Positions 24,654-36,866 of a DNA stretch of 64,000 nt are shown here, one piece after another; the stretch's first letter is position 1; every line of letters begins with the position of its first letter. The notes beneath the pieces were generated by a model, which had not been told where the DNA came from, made no database searches, and saw only the letters and a list, made by a program, of their open reading frames with translations. Source of the DNA: Phenylobacterium sp. (GTDB lineage: Bacteria > Pseudomonadota > Alphaproteobacteria > Caulobacterales > Caulobacteraceae); assembly GCF_004297125.1 (NCBI RefSeq), contig NZ_SCVD01000023.1, forward strand, positions 62,001 to 126,000, read 5' to 3'. A program made the translations under genes and the position numbers.

Positions 24654-24875
24654 GCCCGCCTCCCTGGCCTTTGCGCGAGGCTATCACCGGCGCGCGGCGG
24701 CGCGGGCATAGCCGGGGTCTATGCCAAGGGTCTGCCGCTTTTGCGGTCACGCCCGCGGTCAGGCGGGGGCCTGGGCGGCAGAGGGACGGGCAGGACTGTA
24801 TAGACGCACGCGCCGGCTTGCCGTCGGGCGCCGTTCAGGGTCCGGCACACTCCAGTGCGTGGGAGCGTGTGGGTG

Positions 24876-26795
24876 ATGGGGTGGAGTTGGCGTGGCGCGG
24901 CCCTGGCGGCGGCGCTGGCGGCGTGGGCGGCGCCTGCCTCGGCCCAGCGGGTGAACGATAATACGGTGGCCACAGCCGAGGACGCCTTCGGCGCCAGCAT
25001 CGGCACCGAGAAGGTCGGCCTCTACAGCGCCAGCGACGTGCGGGGATTCTCGCCCGTGACCGCCGGCAACATCCGGCTCGAAGGGCTCTACGTCGACCGC
25101 CCGGCCACGTTCACCGACCGGCTGGTGGAGAGCAACACGGTGCGCGTGGGGCTGGCCGCGCAGAACTACCTGTTCCCGGCCCCGACCGGCATCGTCGAGT
25201 ACCGGCTGCGCCGGGCCGGCCCGGACCGGATCGTCAGCGTTCTGGCGGGCTATGGCCCGATGGGCGGCGGGCGGCTGGAGGTCGATGCCCAGATCCCCCT
25301 GGCGCCGAACCTCAGCCTGGCGGCTGGCGCGGCCATCTTCGAGCACGAGTACGCGAACGGCGTCGATCCGCTGGCGGTCTCGTACGGCCTGGTCGCCCGC
25401 TGGAAGCCCGCGCCCGGAGCGGAGGTGATCCCATTCTGGAGCCGGATCGACGACTACGACCGCGAGGCCGCGCCGCTCTACGTGACCGGATCGACCGGAC
25501 TGCCGCCCAGGGTCTCGCGGCGGCGCTATCCCGGACCGGTCTGGCCGGATCAGCGCAACGTCTCGAACAACTACGGCCTCCTGGCCCGGGGGCCGTCGTT
25601 CCTTGGCGTCCAAGTGGCGGCGATCCTGTTCCGCTCCGAGAACCAGGTGCGCGCCAACTACGCCGAGGTGTTCTCGGAATTCGGGCCGGATGGCACGGCG
25701 CGCCTGCGCATCAACCGCGACCCCTCGCAGGGGACGGACGCGACAAGCGGTGAACTGCGCGCCAGCCGCACCTTCACTGATGGCGACCTCCGGCACACAG
25801 TCTACGCGTCCCTGCGCGGACGCCGGCGGGAAGCCGCGTACGGCGGCGGCGTGGCGACCGAGTTCGGGCGCGTGTCGCTCCTGGCGCCGATCACCGTGGC
25901 CCAGCCGGCGTTCACGCCCCGGCCGGGATCGACGGACCGCGTGGACCAGTGGACCGGCGGCGTCGCCTACGAAGGCCGCTGGCGGGGCCGGGGGTCGCTG
26001 AACCTGGGCCTGCAGCGCACCGACTACCGCAAGCGTGTGGCGCGGCCGGGCGTGGCGAGGTCCGAGACCCATGACCCCACCTGGCTCTACAACGGCGCCC
26101 TGGCGGTCGAGCTGCGGCCCGACCTGGCGGCCTACGGCAGCGTGACCCGCGGCCTGGAGGAGAGCGGCGCGGCGCCCGACAGCGCGGCCAACCGGGGGGA
26201 AGCGTTGCCGGCGATCCTCACCGATCAGTGGGACGCGGGCGTCCGTTGGGTCGTGGCCAGGGACCTGCGGCTGGTGGCCGGCGTCTTCCAGGTGGAAAAG
26301 CCCTACTTCTCGCCCGACGACGCCAATGTGTTCCGCGAACTCGGGCAGGTGCGCCATCGGGGCGTCGAGCTCAGCCTGACGGGCCAGCCGGCGAAGGGAC
26401 TGACGGTGGTGGGGGGCGTGGTGCTGATGCAGCCGCGGGTCACGGGCGATCCCGTGGACGAAGGGCGCATCGGCCGCCGGCCGGTGGGTCAGGCGCGCCG
26501 CGTGGTGACGCTCAGCGGAACCTACGCCCTGCCGCCGCCCGGCCTGTCGCTGACCTTCGCGGCCAACCACCACGGCGCGCGTACGGGCGACCAGGCCAAT
26601 CGGGTGAAGGTCCCGGCCCGGACCCTCCTGGACGCCGGCCTGCGCTATAGGTTCGAGGCCGCGGGCACGCCGGCCCTGCTACGGTTCCAGGTGACCAACC
26701 TGACCAACGCCTTCGACTGGAAGGTGGTCAGCAGCGGCGCCTACGAGGTGAACCAGCCGCGCACCTTCAGCCTGTTCCTGACCATGGACTTCTAG
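24876..26795 (+). CDS. TonB-dependent outer-membrane receptor
   Basis: A 639-residue outer-membrane protein. A signal peptide (MGWSWRGAALAAALAAWAAP then ASAQ) leads to a plug region with FGASIGTEKVGLYSASDVRG, FSPVTAGNIRLEGLYVDRP and YLFPAPTGIVEYRLR. The rest is a beta barrel ending RTFSLFLTMDF with the terminal Phe required for BamA assembly. It would import a siderophore or other large ligand with TonB energy. The plug is short, and no TonB box is obvious near the mature N-terminus. I prefer ATG 24876 to GTG 24855 because the former gives a normal signal peptide. No ABC or periplasmic import genes are adjacent. Confidence 0.88.
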   Translation: MGWSWRGAALAAALAAWAAPASAQRVNDNTVATAEDAFGASIGTEKVGLYSASDVRGFSPVTAGNIRLEGLYVDRPATFTDRLVESNTVRVGLAAQNYLFPAPTGIVEYRLRRAGPDRIVSVLAGYGPMGGGRLEVDAQIPLAPNLSLAAGAAIFEHEYANGVDPLAVSYGLVARWKPAPGAEVIPFWSRIDDYDREAAPLYVTGSTGLPPRVSRRRYPGPVWPDQRNVSNNYGLLARGPSFLGVQVAAILFRSENQVRANYAEVFSEFGPDGTARLRINRDPSQGTDATSGELRASRTFTDGDLRHTVYASLRGRRREAAYGGGVATEFGRVSLLAPITVAQPAFTPRPGSTDRVDQWTGGVAYEGRWRGRGSLNLGLQRTDYRKRVARPGVARSETHDPTWLYNGALAVELRPDLAAYGSVTRGLEESGAAPDSAANRGEALPAILTDQWDAGVRWVVARDLRLVAGVFQVEKPYFSPDDANVFRELGQVRHRGVELSLTGQPAKGLTVVGGVVLMQPRVTGDPVDEGRIGRRPVGQARRVVTLSGTYALPPPGLSLTFAANHHGARTGDQANRVKVPARTLLDAGLRYRFEAAGTPALLRFQVTNLTNAFDWKVVSSGAYEVNQPRTFSLFLTMDF

Positions 26796-26838
26796 GCCGC
26801 ATGGCGGCACACCGGCGCCGAACCCTTCGGAGGACGCC

Positions 26839-27120
26839 ATGGTCAGCCTGGACGACTACATCGACGACGGCGAAGGCGATGACGAGGGCCCGGACGTCGC
26901 GGCCGACTTCGCCGCGCTGAAAGGCTGCCTGCAGGCCCTGGCCGACGCCATCGCCAGCACGAACCTGGCGGTGATCAACGGCGCCCAGGGCGACGTCCAG
27001 GCGGCGACCCAGCGGGTTCAGGCTTCCATCGGCGCCCTCAAGCGCTTCCACGAGGCGTTCGGCGTCCTCACGAGCGGGGACGAAGAGGCGCCGTTGGAAG
27101 AGCCGGACGACGAAGGCTAG
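26839..27120 (+). CDS. Small acidic protein of unknown function
   Basis: A 93-residue, very acidic cytoplasmic protein. A DDYIDDGEGDDEGPD-type N-terminus and an EEAPLEEPDDEG C-terminus flank a helical core (FAALKGCLQALADAIASTN, then VQASIGALKRFHEAF). A strong GGAGG precedes ATG 26839. Its stop overlaps the tail of the convergent VIT1-like gene by 4 nt. No homology is recognised; it may be phage-protein-like or a partner of the receptor upstream, but nothing shows that. Confidence 0.65.
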   Translation: MVSLDDYIDDGEGDDEGPDVAADFAALKGCLQALADAIASTNLAVINGAQGDVQAATQRVQASIGALKRFHEAFGVLTSGDEEAPLEEPDDEG

Positions 27121-27812
27121 GCGGCGACGCCGAACAGGGCGCCGACGCCCGCGGTGGCGGCCAGCGCGAGGGCGCCCCAGAACGTGACCCGCACGACCGC
27201 CTTGCCGATGCCGGCGCCTCCGGCCCGGGCGCCGATCGCGCCCAGCAGCGCGAGGAACGCGATAGCGGCGGCCGAGACGACGGCGACGATCAGGTTTGTG
27301 GGCGCGAGCAGGGCGGCCAGGAGCGGCAGGGCCGCGCCGGCCGAGAAGGTGAGGGCGGAGGCGACCGCCGCCTGGATTGGCCGCGCCGTGGTGATGTCTG
27401 AGATTCCGAGTTCGTCCCGGGCATGGGCGCCCAGAGCGTCCTTGGCCATCAGCTGGTCGGCCACCTGGCGGGCGAGGCCGAGTTCCAGTCCGCGGGCGAC
27501 GTAGAGGTTGGCCAGTTCCTCGCGCTCGAACGCCGGCTGGCTGGCGAGTTCGGCGCGCTCCCGCGCCAGGTCGGCCCGCTCGGTATCGGACTGCGAACTC
27601 ACCGACACATATTCGCCGGCGGCCATCGAGAAGGCGCCCGCCACAAGGCCCGCGACACCTGCGAGGAGGATCTCGCTGCGCCCCTGCGCGGCGGCGGCGA
27701 CGCCCACCAGCAGGCTGGCCGTGGAGACGATCCCATCGTTGGCCCCGAGCACGGCGGCGCGCAGCCAGCCGATGCGCTGGACCATGTGTCGTTCGAGATG
27801 GCGCGGCGCCAT
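27117..27812 (-). CDS. VIT1/CCC1-family transporter (iron/manganese)
   Basis: A 231-residue membrane protein of the vacuolar iron transporter family, expected to move Fe2+ or Mn2+ out of the cytoplasm. The family start GWLRAAVLGANDGIVSTASL, with its conserved GANDGI, is followed by GVAGLVAGAFSMAAGEYVSV. A charged helical middle (ERADLARERAELASQP...LARQVADQL) is the metal-binding domain region, and three further membrane helices close the protein. Five membrane segments in all. No ferritin or regulator is beside it. Confidence 0.93.
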   Translation of the reverse strand: MAPRHLERHMVQRIGWLRAAVLGANDGIVSTASLLVGVAAAAQGRSEILLAGVAGLVAGAFSMAAGEYVSVSSQSDTERADLARERAELASQPAFEREELANLYVARGLELGLARQVADQLMAKDALGAHARDELGISDITTARPIQAAVASALTFSAGAALPLLAALLAPTNLIVAVVSAAAIAFLALLGAIGARAGGAGIGKAVVRVTFWGALALAATAGVGALFGVAA

Positions 27813-27905
27813 GGTGTCCCCCGATCACCGGCGCAGGAGGCGGCGCTGGCGGATTTCAGCCAAGCTGCATCTGGCGCTCGGGGCAAGGCGTCGCCTTGAT
27901 CTGCG

Positions 27906-31196
<3,291 letters not shown>

Positions 31197-31444
31197 GGGT
31201 CTCGCGCGCAAGGGCCGCGCGTGCTTTCGCACCGCCGCCTCTAAGGTCAGAACTGCAGGTTAAGCGGGCGATTTAGAGGGGTAGGGCGGCTCGCGCAAGC
31301 ACGCTTCCGACGCCAGCGTCGGCAAGTCGCCACCCGATCTTTGGTTCCCGGAAATTTCTCAAGCGAATCACGCAACTAACCCCGGCCTGGGGCTCTATAT
31401 TTGTGGGCGTCGATGTTCGGCGCTCCATGACATGCGGAGTCGCC

Positions 31445-31675
31445 ATGAGCCTGCTCGACAGAATCCCGACCCTCAGCGACGACGAGGTCGTGAACCTGCT
31501 GGCCAACGCGCGGCGCCTCAGCGAACAGGGTGACGAGAAGCAGAAGGCGGCCGCCGCCGAGCTTCTGGAGCCGCTGCAGGCCGAGGCCGACCAGCGCAAG
31601 GAGGCGCGACTGGAGCGCGCCAAGGAAAAGCGCGCCGCCACGCGCAAGGCCACCACGAAGGCCGCCGCCGCCTAG
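31445..31675 (+). CDS. Small helical protein, unknown function
   Basis: A 76-residue charged protein: SLLDRIPTLSDDEVVNLLAN followed by a long Lys/Arg/Glu/Ala helix (QKAAAAELLEPLQAEADQRK) and an Ala/Lys tail. No signal peptide. The composition suggests a soluble, possibly nucleic-acid-associated or coiled-coil protein. ATG 31445 is chosen at the start of the well-composed region. Family members of this kind are typical of Caulobacterales, but I cannot name the function. Confidence 0.7.
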   Translation: MSLLDRIPTLSDDEVVNLLANARRLSEQGDEKQKAAAAELLEPLQAEADQRKEARLERAKEKRAATRKATTKAAAA

Positions 31676-31708
31676 CGCTTGGCTCACGGCCAAGGCAGGG
31701 TGGGGCCC

Positions 31709-32137
31709 ATGCGATGCACCCTGCCGATCCCAGCCCTCGTCCTGCTCGCTTCCGCCGCGCTCGCCCCGCCCGCTGCGGCCCAGGTTCCGCCGCCGCCCGG
31801 CAAGCCGGTGACGATCGACGCCACGCTCTCGGGCCAGCCCATCCGCGCCCCGGAAGGCGCCTTGCGGGTCGTCATCACCCAGACGGTGATCCCCGCGGGC
31901 GGCCGCCTGCCGGTCCATAAACATCCTTACCCGCGGGTCGTGAACCTGCTGGCCGGGCGGCTGAAGATCACCAACCTCGACACGGGCGAGGCGCGTGAAG
32001 CCGTCGCCGGCGATTGGATGGTCGACGCCGTCGACCAGTGGCACGAGGCCCAGGTGATCGGCGACGAACCCGCGCGCCTGATGACCGTCGACCAGGCGCC
32101 TCCCGGCGCAACCGTCACGATTCCCCGCTTCCCTTGA
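31709..32137 (+). CDS. Secreted cupin-domain protein
   Basis: A 142-residue single-domain cupin. A signal peptide (MRCTLPIPALVLLASAALAP) is followed by the beta-barrel core: GGRLPVHKHPYPRVVNLLAG has the metal-binding HxH of cupin motif 1, and AGDWMVDAVDQWHEAQVIGD supplies the second-motif His. It acts in the periplasm; metal and ligand unknown. ATG 31709 has a GGCAGGGTGGGG stretch upstream, while the earlier in-frame start would displace the signal peptide. It lies directly upstream of the ECF sigma gene. Confidence 0.85.
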   Translation: MRCTLPIPALVLLASAALAPPAAAQVPPPPGKPVTIDATLSGQPIRAPEGALRVVITQTVIPAGGRLPVHKHPYPRVVNLLAGRLKITNLDTGEAREAVAGDWMVDAVDQWHEAQVIGDEPARLMTVDQAPPGATVTIPRFP

Positions 32138-32225
32138 TACGGGAATGCTTGCGTCTTGCGGCGCAGCGAGGCAGCTTCGCCTTAATTCGTTCGCTGATCA
32201 AAGCGACACAACCATAGGGACTGCC

Positions 32226-32783
32226 TTGGCCGCCGCCGCGACGACAACCGACATCCTGACGCCGCTGATGGAACGCATCGCCGCGGGCGAGCGCGAGGCC
32301 CTGCGACAATTGTACCAGGCCACCTCCGCGAAGCTATTTGGCGTCTGCCTCCGTATCCTCTCCGACCGCGAGGAGAGTGAGGACGTTTTGCAGGACGTGT
32401 ACGTCACCATATGGCGACGGGCTGACCGCTTCGACGGCGCCCGCGCGAGCGTGATGACCTGGGTATCGACGATCGCGCGGAACCGGGCGATCGACCGGCT
32501 GCGGGCGCGCGGGCCGATGGCCTACGCCGAGCAGGTGGACGACCTGGAAATCGCCGACGGGCAGGACAGCGCCGAGACGCTGCTGTCCGCGGCGGACGAC
32601 CGGAACCGGCTGCACGGATGCATGTCGGAACTGGACGACCGCACCCAGTCGGTCATCCGGACGGCGTTTTTCGAGGGCGTCACTTACGAAGCCTTAGCCA
32701 AGCGCATGGATGCTCCGCTTGGCACCGTTAAGAGTTGGATCCGTCGGGGACTGGCGAAGCTGAAGGGGTGCCTCCAGTCATGA
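32226..32783 (+). CDS. ECF-type sigma-70 factor
   Basis: An extracytoplasmic-function sigma factor of about 185 residues. Region 2 is visible as LYQATSAKLFGVCLRILSD, DVLQDVYVTIWRRADRF and MTWVSTIARNRAIDRLRAR. Region 4 is SVIRTAFFEGVTYEALAKRM followed by APLGTVKSWIRRGLAKLK. Start is uncertain: I prefer TTG 32226 because AGGGA lies 5 nt upstream; an in-frame ATG at 32145 would add 27 residues that do not look like region 2. It overlaps the anti-sigma gene by 4 nt (ATGA), so it is held inactive by that partner until a signal arrives. Confidence 0.93.
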   Translation: MAAAATTTDILTPLMERIAAGEREALRQLYQATSAKLFGVCLRILSDREESEDVLQDVYVTIWRRADRFDGARASVMTWVSTIARNRAIDRLRARGPMAYAEQVDDLEIADGQDSAETLLSAADDRNRLHGCMSELDDRTQSVIRTAFFEGVTYEALAKRMDAPLGTVKSWIRRGLAKLKGCLQS

Positions 32784-33538
32784 GCGAAGCCCCTGACCTG
32801 TCCGAAGACGAAGCCCTGGCCGCCGAACATGCGCTTGGCGTTCTGAATGCCCGCGAACGGGCCGAGGCCGAGACCCGCATGGCCCGCGAGCCGACCTTCG
32901 CCGCCGATGTAGAGGCCTGGCGCGCGCGCCTGGCGCCCATGCTTGAGAGCGTGGAGGCTGTCCCGGCCCCGGCCGGCCTGTGGCCGCGGATCGAGCGCCT
33001 GCTGCCGGCCAACGAATCCCGCGCGCCGGCCAACGACAACGGCGCGATCATGAACAGGCTGCGCTTCTGGCGGAACTCGGCCGTGGGCGGCTTCGCCCTG
33101 GCCGCGGCCAGCCTTGCGGGCGTCCTGGTGCAGGTGAACCAGCCGCCGGTGGTGGTGGAGCGCCAGATCCCGGTGCAGCCGCAGGGGCAACTGCTCAGCG
33201 CCAGCGTCGTCAGCCAGGAAGGCAGCCGCGTCCAGCCGCTGTTCACGGCCTCCTACGACCCCGACCGCAAGGCCCTGATCGTCACCTCGCTGCTGCCGGA
33301 AGGCTCCGACCGCGACAAGGTGCACGAGCTGTGGCTGATCGCCGGCCAGGACAATCCCAAGTCCCTGGGCCTGGTGGAGTCCGGCAAGGCCAAGGTCATC
33401 GCGCTGCCGACGGAAGTCATGGCTAAGATGGCCGAAGGCGCGGCCCTGGCCGTGTCGGTCGAACCGCCCGGCGGTTCCAAGAACCCCGACGGCCCGAGCG
33501 GCCCGGTGATCGGCGTCGGCAAGCTGTCGAAGCTGTAG
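32780..33538 (+). CDS. Membrane anti-sigma factor (RskA-type)
   Basis: A 252-residue single-pass protein that binds and holds the upstream ECF sigma factor. The N-terminal cytoplasmic part has LSEDEALAAEHALGVLNARE, the anti-sigma opening, without the HxxxCxxC zinc motif. A membrane helix (VGGFALAAASLAGVLVQVN) lies near residue 115. The periplasmic RskA-like domain runs to VIGVGKLSKL and includes HELWLIAGQDNPKSLGLV. Start at ATG 32780, overlapping the sigma stop. The release signal is unknown. Confidence 0.93.
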   Translation: MSEAPDLSEDEALAAEHALGVLNARERAEAETRMAREPTFAADVEAWRARLAPMLESVEAVPAPAGLWPRIERLLPANESRAPANDNGAIMNRLRFWRNSAVGGFALAAASLAGVLVQVNQPPVVVERQIPVQPQGQLLSASVVSQEGSRVQPLFTASYDPDRKALIVTSLLPEGSDRDKVHELWLIAGQDNPKSLGLVESGKAKVIALPTEVMAKMAEGAALAVSVEPPGGSKNPDGPSGPVIGVGKLSKL

Positions 33539-33611
33539 GAACGGGCGCCGCCCTCCGCGAAGACGCGGGGCGCGGCGCCGTTCTCCGCGGGCCTATGTCC
33601 TGGGAGTCGTG

Positions 33612-34079
33612 ATGAAGCGCATGTTGCTGGCGGCCGTCTCCGCGCTGGTCCTGGGCGTGGGCGCAGCCCAGGCGCGCCCGATCCCCGACGCGGGCCTCAC
33701 GGTCGAAGAGGTGCTGGCCTTCATGAAGAGCGCCGGCTTCGACGCGAAGATCGCCAAGACCGACGCCGGCGAGCCCTACGTCGCCACCCAGAAGGACGGC
33801 GTCAATTTCAATATCGACCTCTACGACTGCGCGGACCGCCGCTGCCGCGCCGTGCAGTTCGTCGCCAGCTTCGACCTGAAGGACCCGCTGCCGGCCGCCA
33901 AGGCCAACGAGTGGAACCTCAAGAAGCGTTATGTCCGGGCCTATCTGGACGGCAGCGGCGATCCGATCTTCGCCTACGACGCCAACTTGGCGCCGGGCGG
34001 CAGCTACGAGGCGCTGGAGGACGACCTGGACGTCTTCGTCCAGTTCTTCCCCGAAATCCTCGAGCACATCGGCTGGTAG
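33612..34079 (+). CDS. Secreted YbjN-domain protein
   Basis: A 155-residue exported protein. The signal peptide MKRMLLAAVSALVLGVGAAQ precedes a YbjN-like domain: LTVEEVLAFMKSAGFDAKIA, YVATQKDGVNFNIDLYDCAD and NEWNLKKRYVRAYLDGSGDP. Such domains resemble type III chaperone folds; the periplasmic versions have no known role. It converges on carA and follows the ECF/anti-sigma pair on the same strand, so it may belong to that regulon. Confidence 0.85.
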   Translation: MKRMLLAAVSALVLGVGAAQARPIPDAGLTVEEVLAFMKSAGFDAKIAKTDAGEPYVATQKDGVNFNIDLYDCADRRCRAVQFVASFDLKDPLPAAKANEWNLKKRYVRAYLDGSGDPIFAYDANLAPGGSYEALEDDLDVFVQFFPEILEHIGW

Positions 34080-34086
34080 CTCCGGC

Positions 34087-35253
34087 CTACTTCGCCTTGT
34101 CCATAAGGCCGGCGAAGCGTTCGAACAGGTAGAGGCTGTCCGTGGGGCCGGGGGAGGCTTCGGGATGGTGCTGGATTGAGAAGACGGGGCGGTCCCTGAG
34201 GGCCAGGCCCGCGTTGGTGCCGTCGAACAGCGACACGTGGGTTTCCACCACCGGCTCCGGCAGGCTGTCGCGATCGACCGTGAAGCCGTGGTTCATCGAG
34301 ACGATCTCGACCTTGCCGGTGGTCAGGTCCTTCACCGGGTGGTTCGCCCCGTGGTGGCCCTGGTCCATCTTCACGGTCTTGGCGCCCAGCGCCAGCGACA
34401 GCATCTGGTGGCCCAGGCAGATGCCGAACACCGGCTTGCCGCTGTCGACCAGCTTCTTGATCTCGGGCACCGCGTATTCGCCGGTGGCCGCGGGGTCGCC
34501 GGGGCCGTTGGACAGCAGCACGCCGTCGGGATTGCGCGCCAGGATCTCTTCCGCGGTGGTCTTCGCCGGCACGACCGTGACGTGGGCGCCCACCGAGGTG
34601 AGCGCGCGCAGGATGTTGCGCTTCACCCCGTAGTCGACGACCACCACCTCGTACTTGGGCTGGCCCGGCTTGGCGTAGCCGCCGTTCCAGTCCCACAGAC
34701 CCTCGTCATAGGTGAAGGGCTGCAGGCACGAGGCGTCCTTGGCCAGGTCCAGGCCCTCCAGGCCCGACCACGCCTTGGCCTTGGCGACCAGGTCGTCCAG
34801 GTCGAACACGCCATCCGGGCTGTGGGCGATCATGGCGTGCGGCATGCCCTTCTCGCGGATGACGCGGGTGAGCGCCCGGGTGTCGACGCCGGCCAGGCCA
34901 ATGACGCCGCGCCGGGTCATCCAGGTCTCCAGGTCGCTGTCGGCGCGCCAGTTGGCCGGCTTGGTCGGCAGGTCGCGGAAGATCGCGCCCCGGGCCGCCG
35001 TCTCGGCCGAGCCGGACATCTGCTCGATGTCCTCGATGTTCGTGCCGACATTGCCGATGTGGGGGAAGGTGAAGGCCACGATCTGGGCCATGTAGGAGGG
35101 GTCCGTCAGGATCTCCTGGTAGCCGGTCATGGCGGTGTTGAAGCACACCTCCCCCACGGCCTCACCCACCGCGCCGACGCCGACGCCCTGCAGGACGGTC
35201 CCGTCGGCCAGCACCAGAACGCCGGTGACGCCAGGCAGCAGATCACGCGACAT
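34087..35253 (-). CDS. carA: Carbamoyl-phosphate synthase small (glutaminase) subunit
   Basis: CarA hydrolyses glutamine and passes ammonia to CarB. The 388 residues show the N-terminal CPSase_sm domain ([33 protein letters not shown]) and the class I glutaminase domain with the nucleophile Cys in [18 protein letters not shown] and the His-Glu pair in [14 protein letters not shown] standard AAGGAG precedes ATG 35253. carB is on the same strand 2.9 kb downstream, with a plus-strand block between them, so the two need separate promoters. Confidence 0.98.
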   Translation of the reverse strand: MSRDLLPGVTGVLVLADGTVLQGVGVGAVGEAVGEVCFNTAMTGYQEILTDPSYMAQIVAFTFPHIGNVGTNIEDIEQMSGSAETAARGAIFRDLPTKPANWRADSDLETWMTRRGVIGLAGVDTRALTRVIREKGMPHAMIAHSPDGVFDLDDLVAKAKAWSGLEGLDLAKDASCLQPFTYDEGLWDWNGGYAKPGQPKYEVVVVDYGVKRNILRALTSVGAHVTVVPAKTTAEEILARNPDGVLLSNGPGDPAATGEYAVPEIKKLVDSGKPVFGICLGHQMLSLALGAKTVKMDQGHHGANHPVKDLTTGKVEIVSMNHGFTVDRDSLPEPVVETHVSLFDGTNAGLALRDRPVFSIQHHPEASPGPTDSLYLFERFAGLMDKAK

Positions 35254-35330
35254 AGTTGGGGCTCCTTGTGGGCAAACGGCGGCGTAGGTAGTGAGTCCCG
35301 GACGCGGGGTCAATGCGACGCGAGGGACCT

Positions 35331-35765
35331 ATGGCCTATATCGATCCGGACCGCGAGGCCTGGGAGGTCTTCAAAGCCCTGCCGCGCGACCAGCCGATCC
35401 AGATGCTGAACCTGGTGAAGCTCAAGCCGCGGGCGGAATATCCCGAAGGTCACCCTGACCATGGCCGCGACCTTACCGGCCTGGACGCCTACCGCGCCTA
35501 TGGCCGCACCACCGCCCACATCTTCACCCGCGTCGGCGGCAGGCAGGTCTGGGTGGGCAAGCCGCAGGTGATGGTGACCGGGCCGGGCGCCGAGGCGTGG
35601 GACATCGCCTTCATCGCCGAATATCCGAGCTCCGAGGCGTTCATCGCCATGGTCCGCGATCCCGAGTACCGCCAGCTCGTGGCGCACAGGACGGCCGGCG
35701 TGGCGGACTCGCGCCTGTTGCGCCTGGAGCCGGTGCGCGAGCCCGGCGACGGCTTCGGCGAATAG
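35331..35765 (+). CDS. DUF1330 domain protein
   Basis: A 144-residue protein of the DUF1330 dimeric alpha-beta barrel group. Signature strands are QPIQMLNLVKLKPRAEYPEG, AYRAYGRTTAHIFTRVGGRQ, and the ending WDIAFIAEYPSSEAFIAMVR. Small barrels of this class include dehydratases and monooxygenases, but DUF1330 members are uncharacterised. ATG 35331 is chosen for its GAGGG six nucleotides upstream; an in-frame ATG 18 nt earlier has none. Confidence 0.88.
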   Translation: MAYIDPDREAWEVFKALPRDQPIQMLNLVKLKPRAEYPEGHPDHGRDLTGLDAYRAYGRTTAHIFTRVGGRQVWVGKPQVMVTGPGAEAWDIAFIAEYPSSEAFIAMVRDPEYRQLVAHRTAGVADSRLLRLEPVREPGDGFGE

Positions 35766-35827
35766 CTGGCTGGAAACGAGGGAAGTCTGGCATTCCAGCC
35801 GTTCGCGACGTGAGCTAGAGTCACGGC

Positions 35828-36073
35828 ATGCTCGCCCTCCGACCCAACTGCGAATGCTGCGACCGTGACCTCGCGCCCGACAGCCGCGACGCCCGCATCT
35901 GCACCTTCGAGTGTACCTTCTGCGCCGACTGCGTGGACAACCGCCTGGGCGGCGTCTGCCCCAACTGCGGCGGCAACCTCGTGGAGCGGCCGATCCGGCC
36001 GGCCGACGCGCTGGCCCGCTTCCCCGCCTCGACCGAACGGGTCACCAAGGCGCACAAGGCCTGCGCCGCCTGA
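35828..36073 (+). CDS. DUF1272 small zinc-ribbon-like protein
   Basis: An 81-residue Cys-rich protein. Eight Cys are spaced as CECCDRD, CTFECTFCADC and CPNCGGN, which would bind two Zn2+ in a RING-like or zinc-ribbon arrangement. The opening LRPNCECCDRDLAPDS is the DUF1272 signature. Function unknown; a nucleic-acid or protein-binding role is possible. Stands alone before aqpZ. Confidence 0.9.
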   Translation: MLALRPNCECCDRDLAPDSRDARICTFECTFCADCVDNRLGGVCPNCGGNLVERPIRPADALARFPASTERVTKAHKACAA

Positions 36074-36143
36074 CCGAGGGTGAACTTCACTTGACCTCCG
36101 GTTGAGTGCGGTCTCTGTTTCCACCGCGGACGCGGAGGGCGCG

Positions 36144-36866
36144 ATGAGCCTGGTCAAGCGGTTGTCGGCGGAATTCCTCGGAACCTTGTGGCTGGTGCTG
36201 GGCGGCTGCGGCTCGGCCGTGCTGGCCGCCGCATTTCCCGACGTCGGCATCGGGTTGCTGGGCGTCTCCCTGGCCTTCGGGCTGACGGTCCTGACCATGG
36301 CCTATGCGATCGGCCACGTCTCCGGATGTCATCTCAATCCCGCGGTGTCGGTCGGGCTGCTGGTGGGCGGCCGGTTCCCCGCCAAGGACCTCCTGCCCTA
36401 TGTGGCCGCCCAGGTGCTGGGCGGGATCGCCGGCGGCGGCATCCTCTATGTGATCGCCAGCGGCGCCCCGGGCTTCGACGTAGCGGCCGGCTTCGCGTCC
36501 AACGGCTACGGCGAGCACTCGCCCGGCCACTATGGCCTGCTGGCGGCGCTGGTCTGCGAGGTGGTGATGACCTTCGGCTTCCTGTTCGTGATCCTGGGCT
36601 CGACGCATGGCAGCGCGCCGAAGGGCTTCGCGCCGATCGCCATCGGCCTGTGCCTGACCCTGATCCACCTGATCAGCATCCCGGTGACCAACACCTCGGT
36701 GAACCCGGCGCGCAGCACGGGCGTGGCGGTCTTCGTCGGCGACTGGGCGATCGGCCAGCTGTGGCTGTTCTGGCTGGCCCCGATCGCCGGAGCGGCGCTG
36801 GCGGGCGTGGTCTATCGCTGGGTGGGCGGCCCCGAGCCCGAGCCGGTTCCCGTCACCGGCAGCTAG
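36144..36866 (+). CDS. aqpZ: Aquaporin Z
   Basis: A 240-residue water channel of the MIP family. Six membrane helices are present with the two half-helix NPA boxes: [14 protein letters not shown] and [14 protein letters not shown]. The Arg after the second NPA (NPARS) and the His in [19 protein letters not shown] with Cys/Thr positions fit the narrow water-selective filter of AqpZ. ATG 36144 has GGAGGG upstream. Its stop overlaps the tail of the convergent kinase-like gene by 4 nt. Confidence 0.96.
   Translation: MSLVKRLSAEFLGTLWLVLGGCGSAVLAAAFPDVGIGLLGVSLAFGLTVLTMAYAIGHVSGCHLNPAVSVGLLVGGRFPAKDLLPYVAAQVLGGIAGGGILYVIASGAPGFDVAAGFASNGYGEHSPGHYGLLAALVCEVVMTFGFLFVILGSTHGSAPKGFAPIAIGLCLTLIHLISIPVTNTSVNPARSTGVAVFVGDWAIGQLWLFWLAPIAGAALAGVVYRWVGGPEPEPVPVTGS

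Noticed and set aside
22708..24750. A single 680-residue protein on the minus strand
   Set aside because: The first half is an out-of-frame shadow of the esterase. The true genes are 22708-23667 and 23664-24653, overlapping by ATGA.
32145..32225. N-terminal extension of the ECF sigma factor from ATG 32145
   Set aside because: No ribosome binding site and the residues do not resemble sigma region 2; TTG 32226 has AGGGA at proper spacing. Left as an alternative start only.
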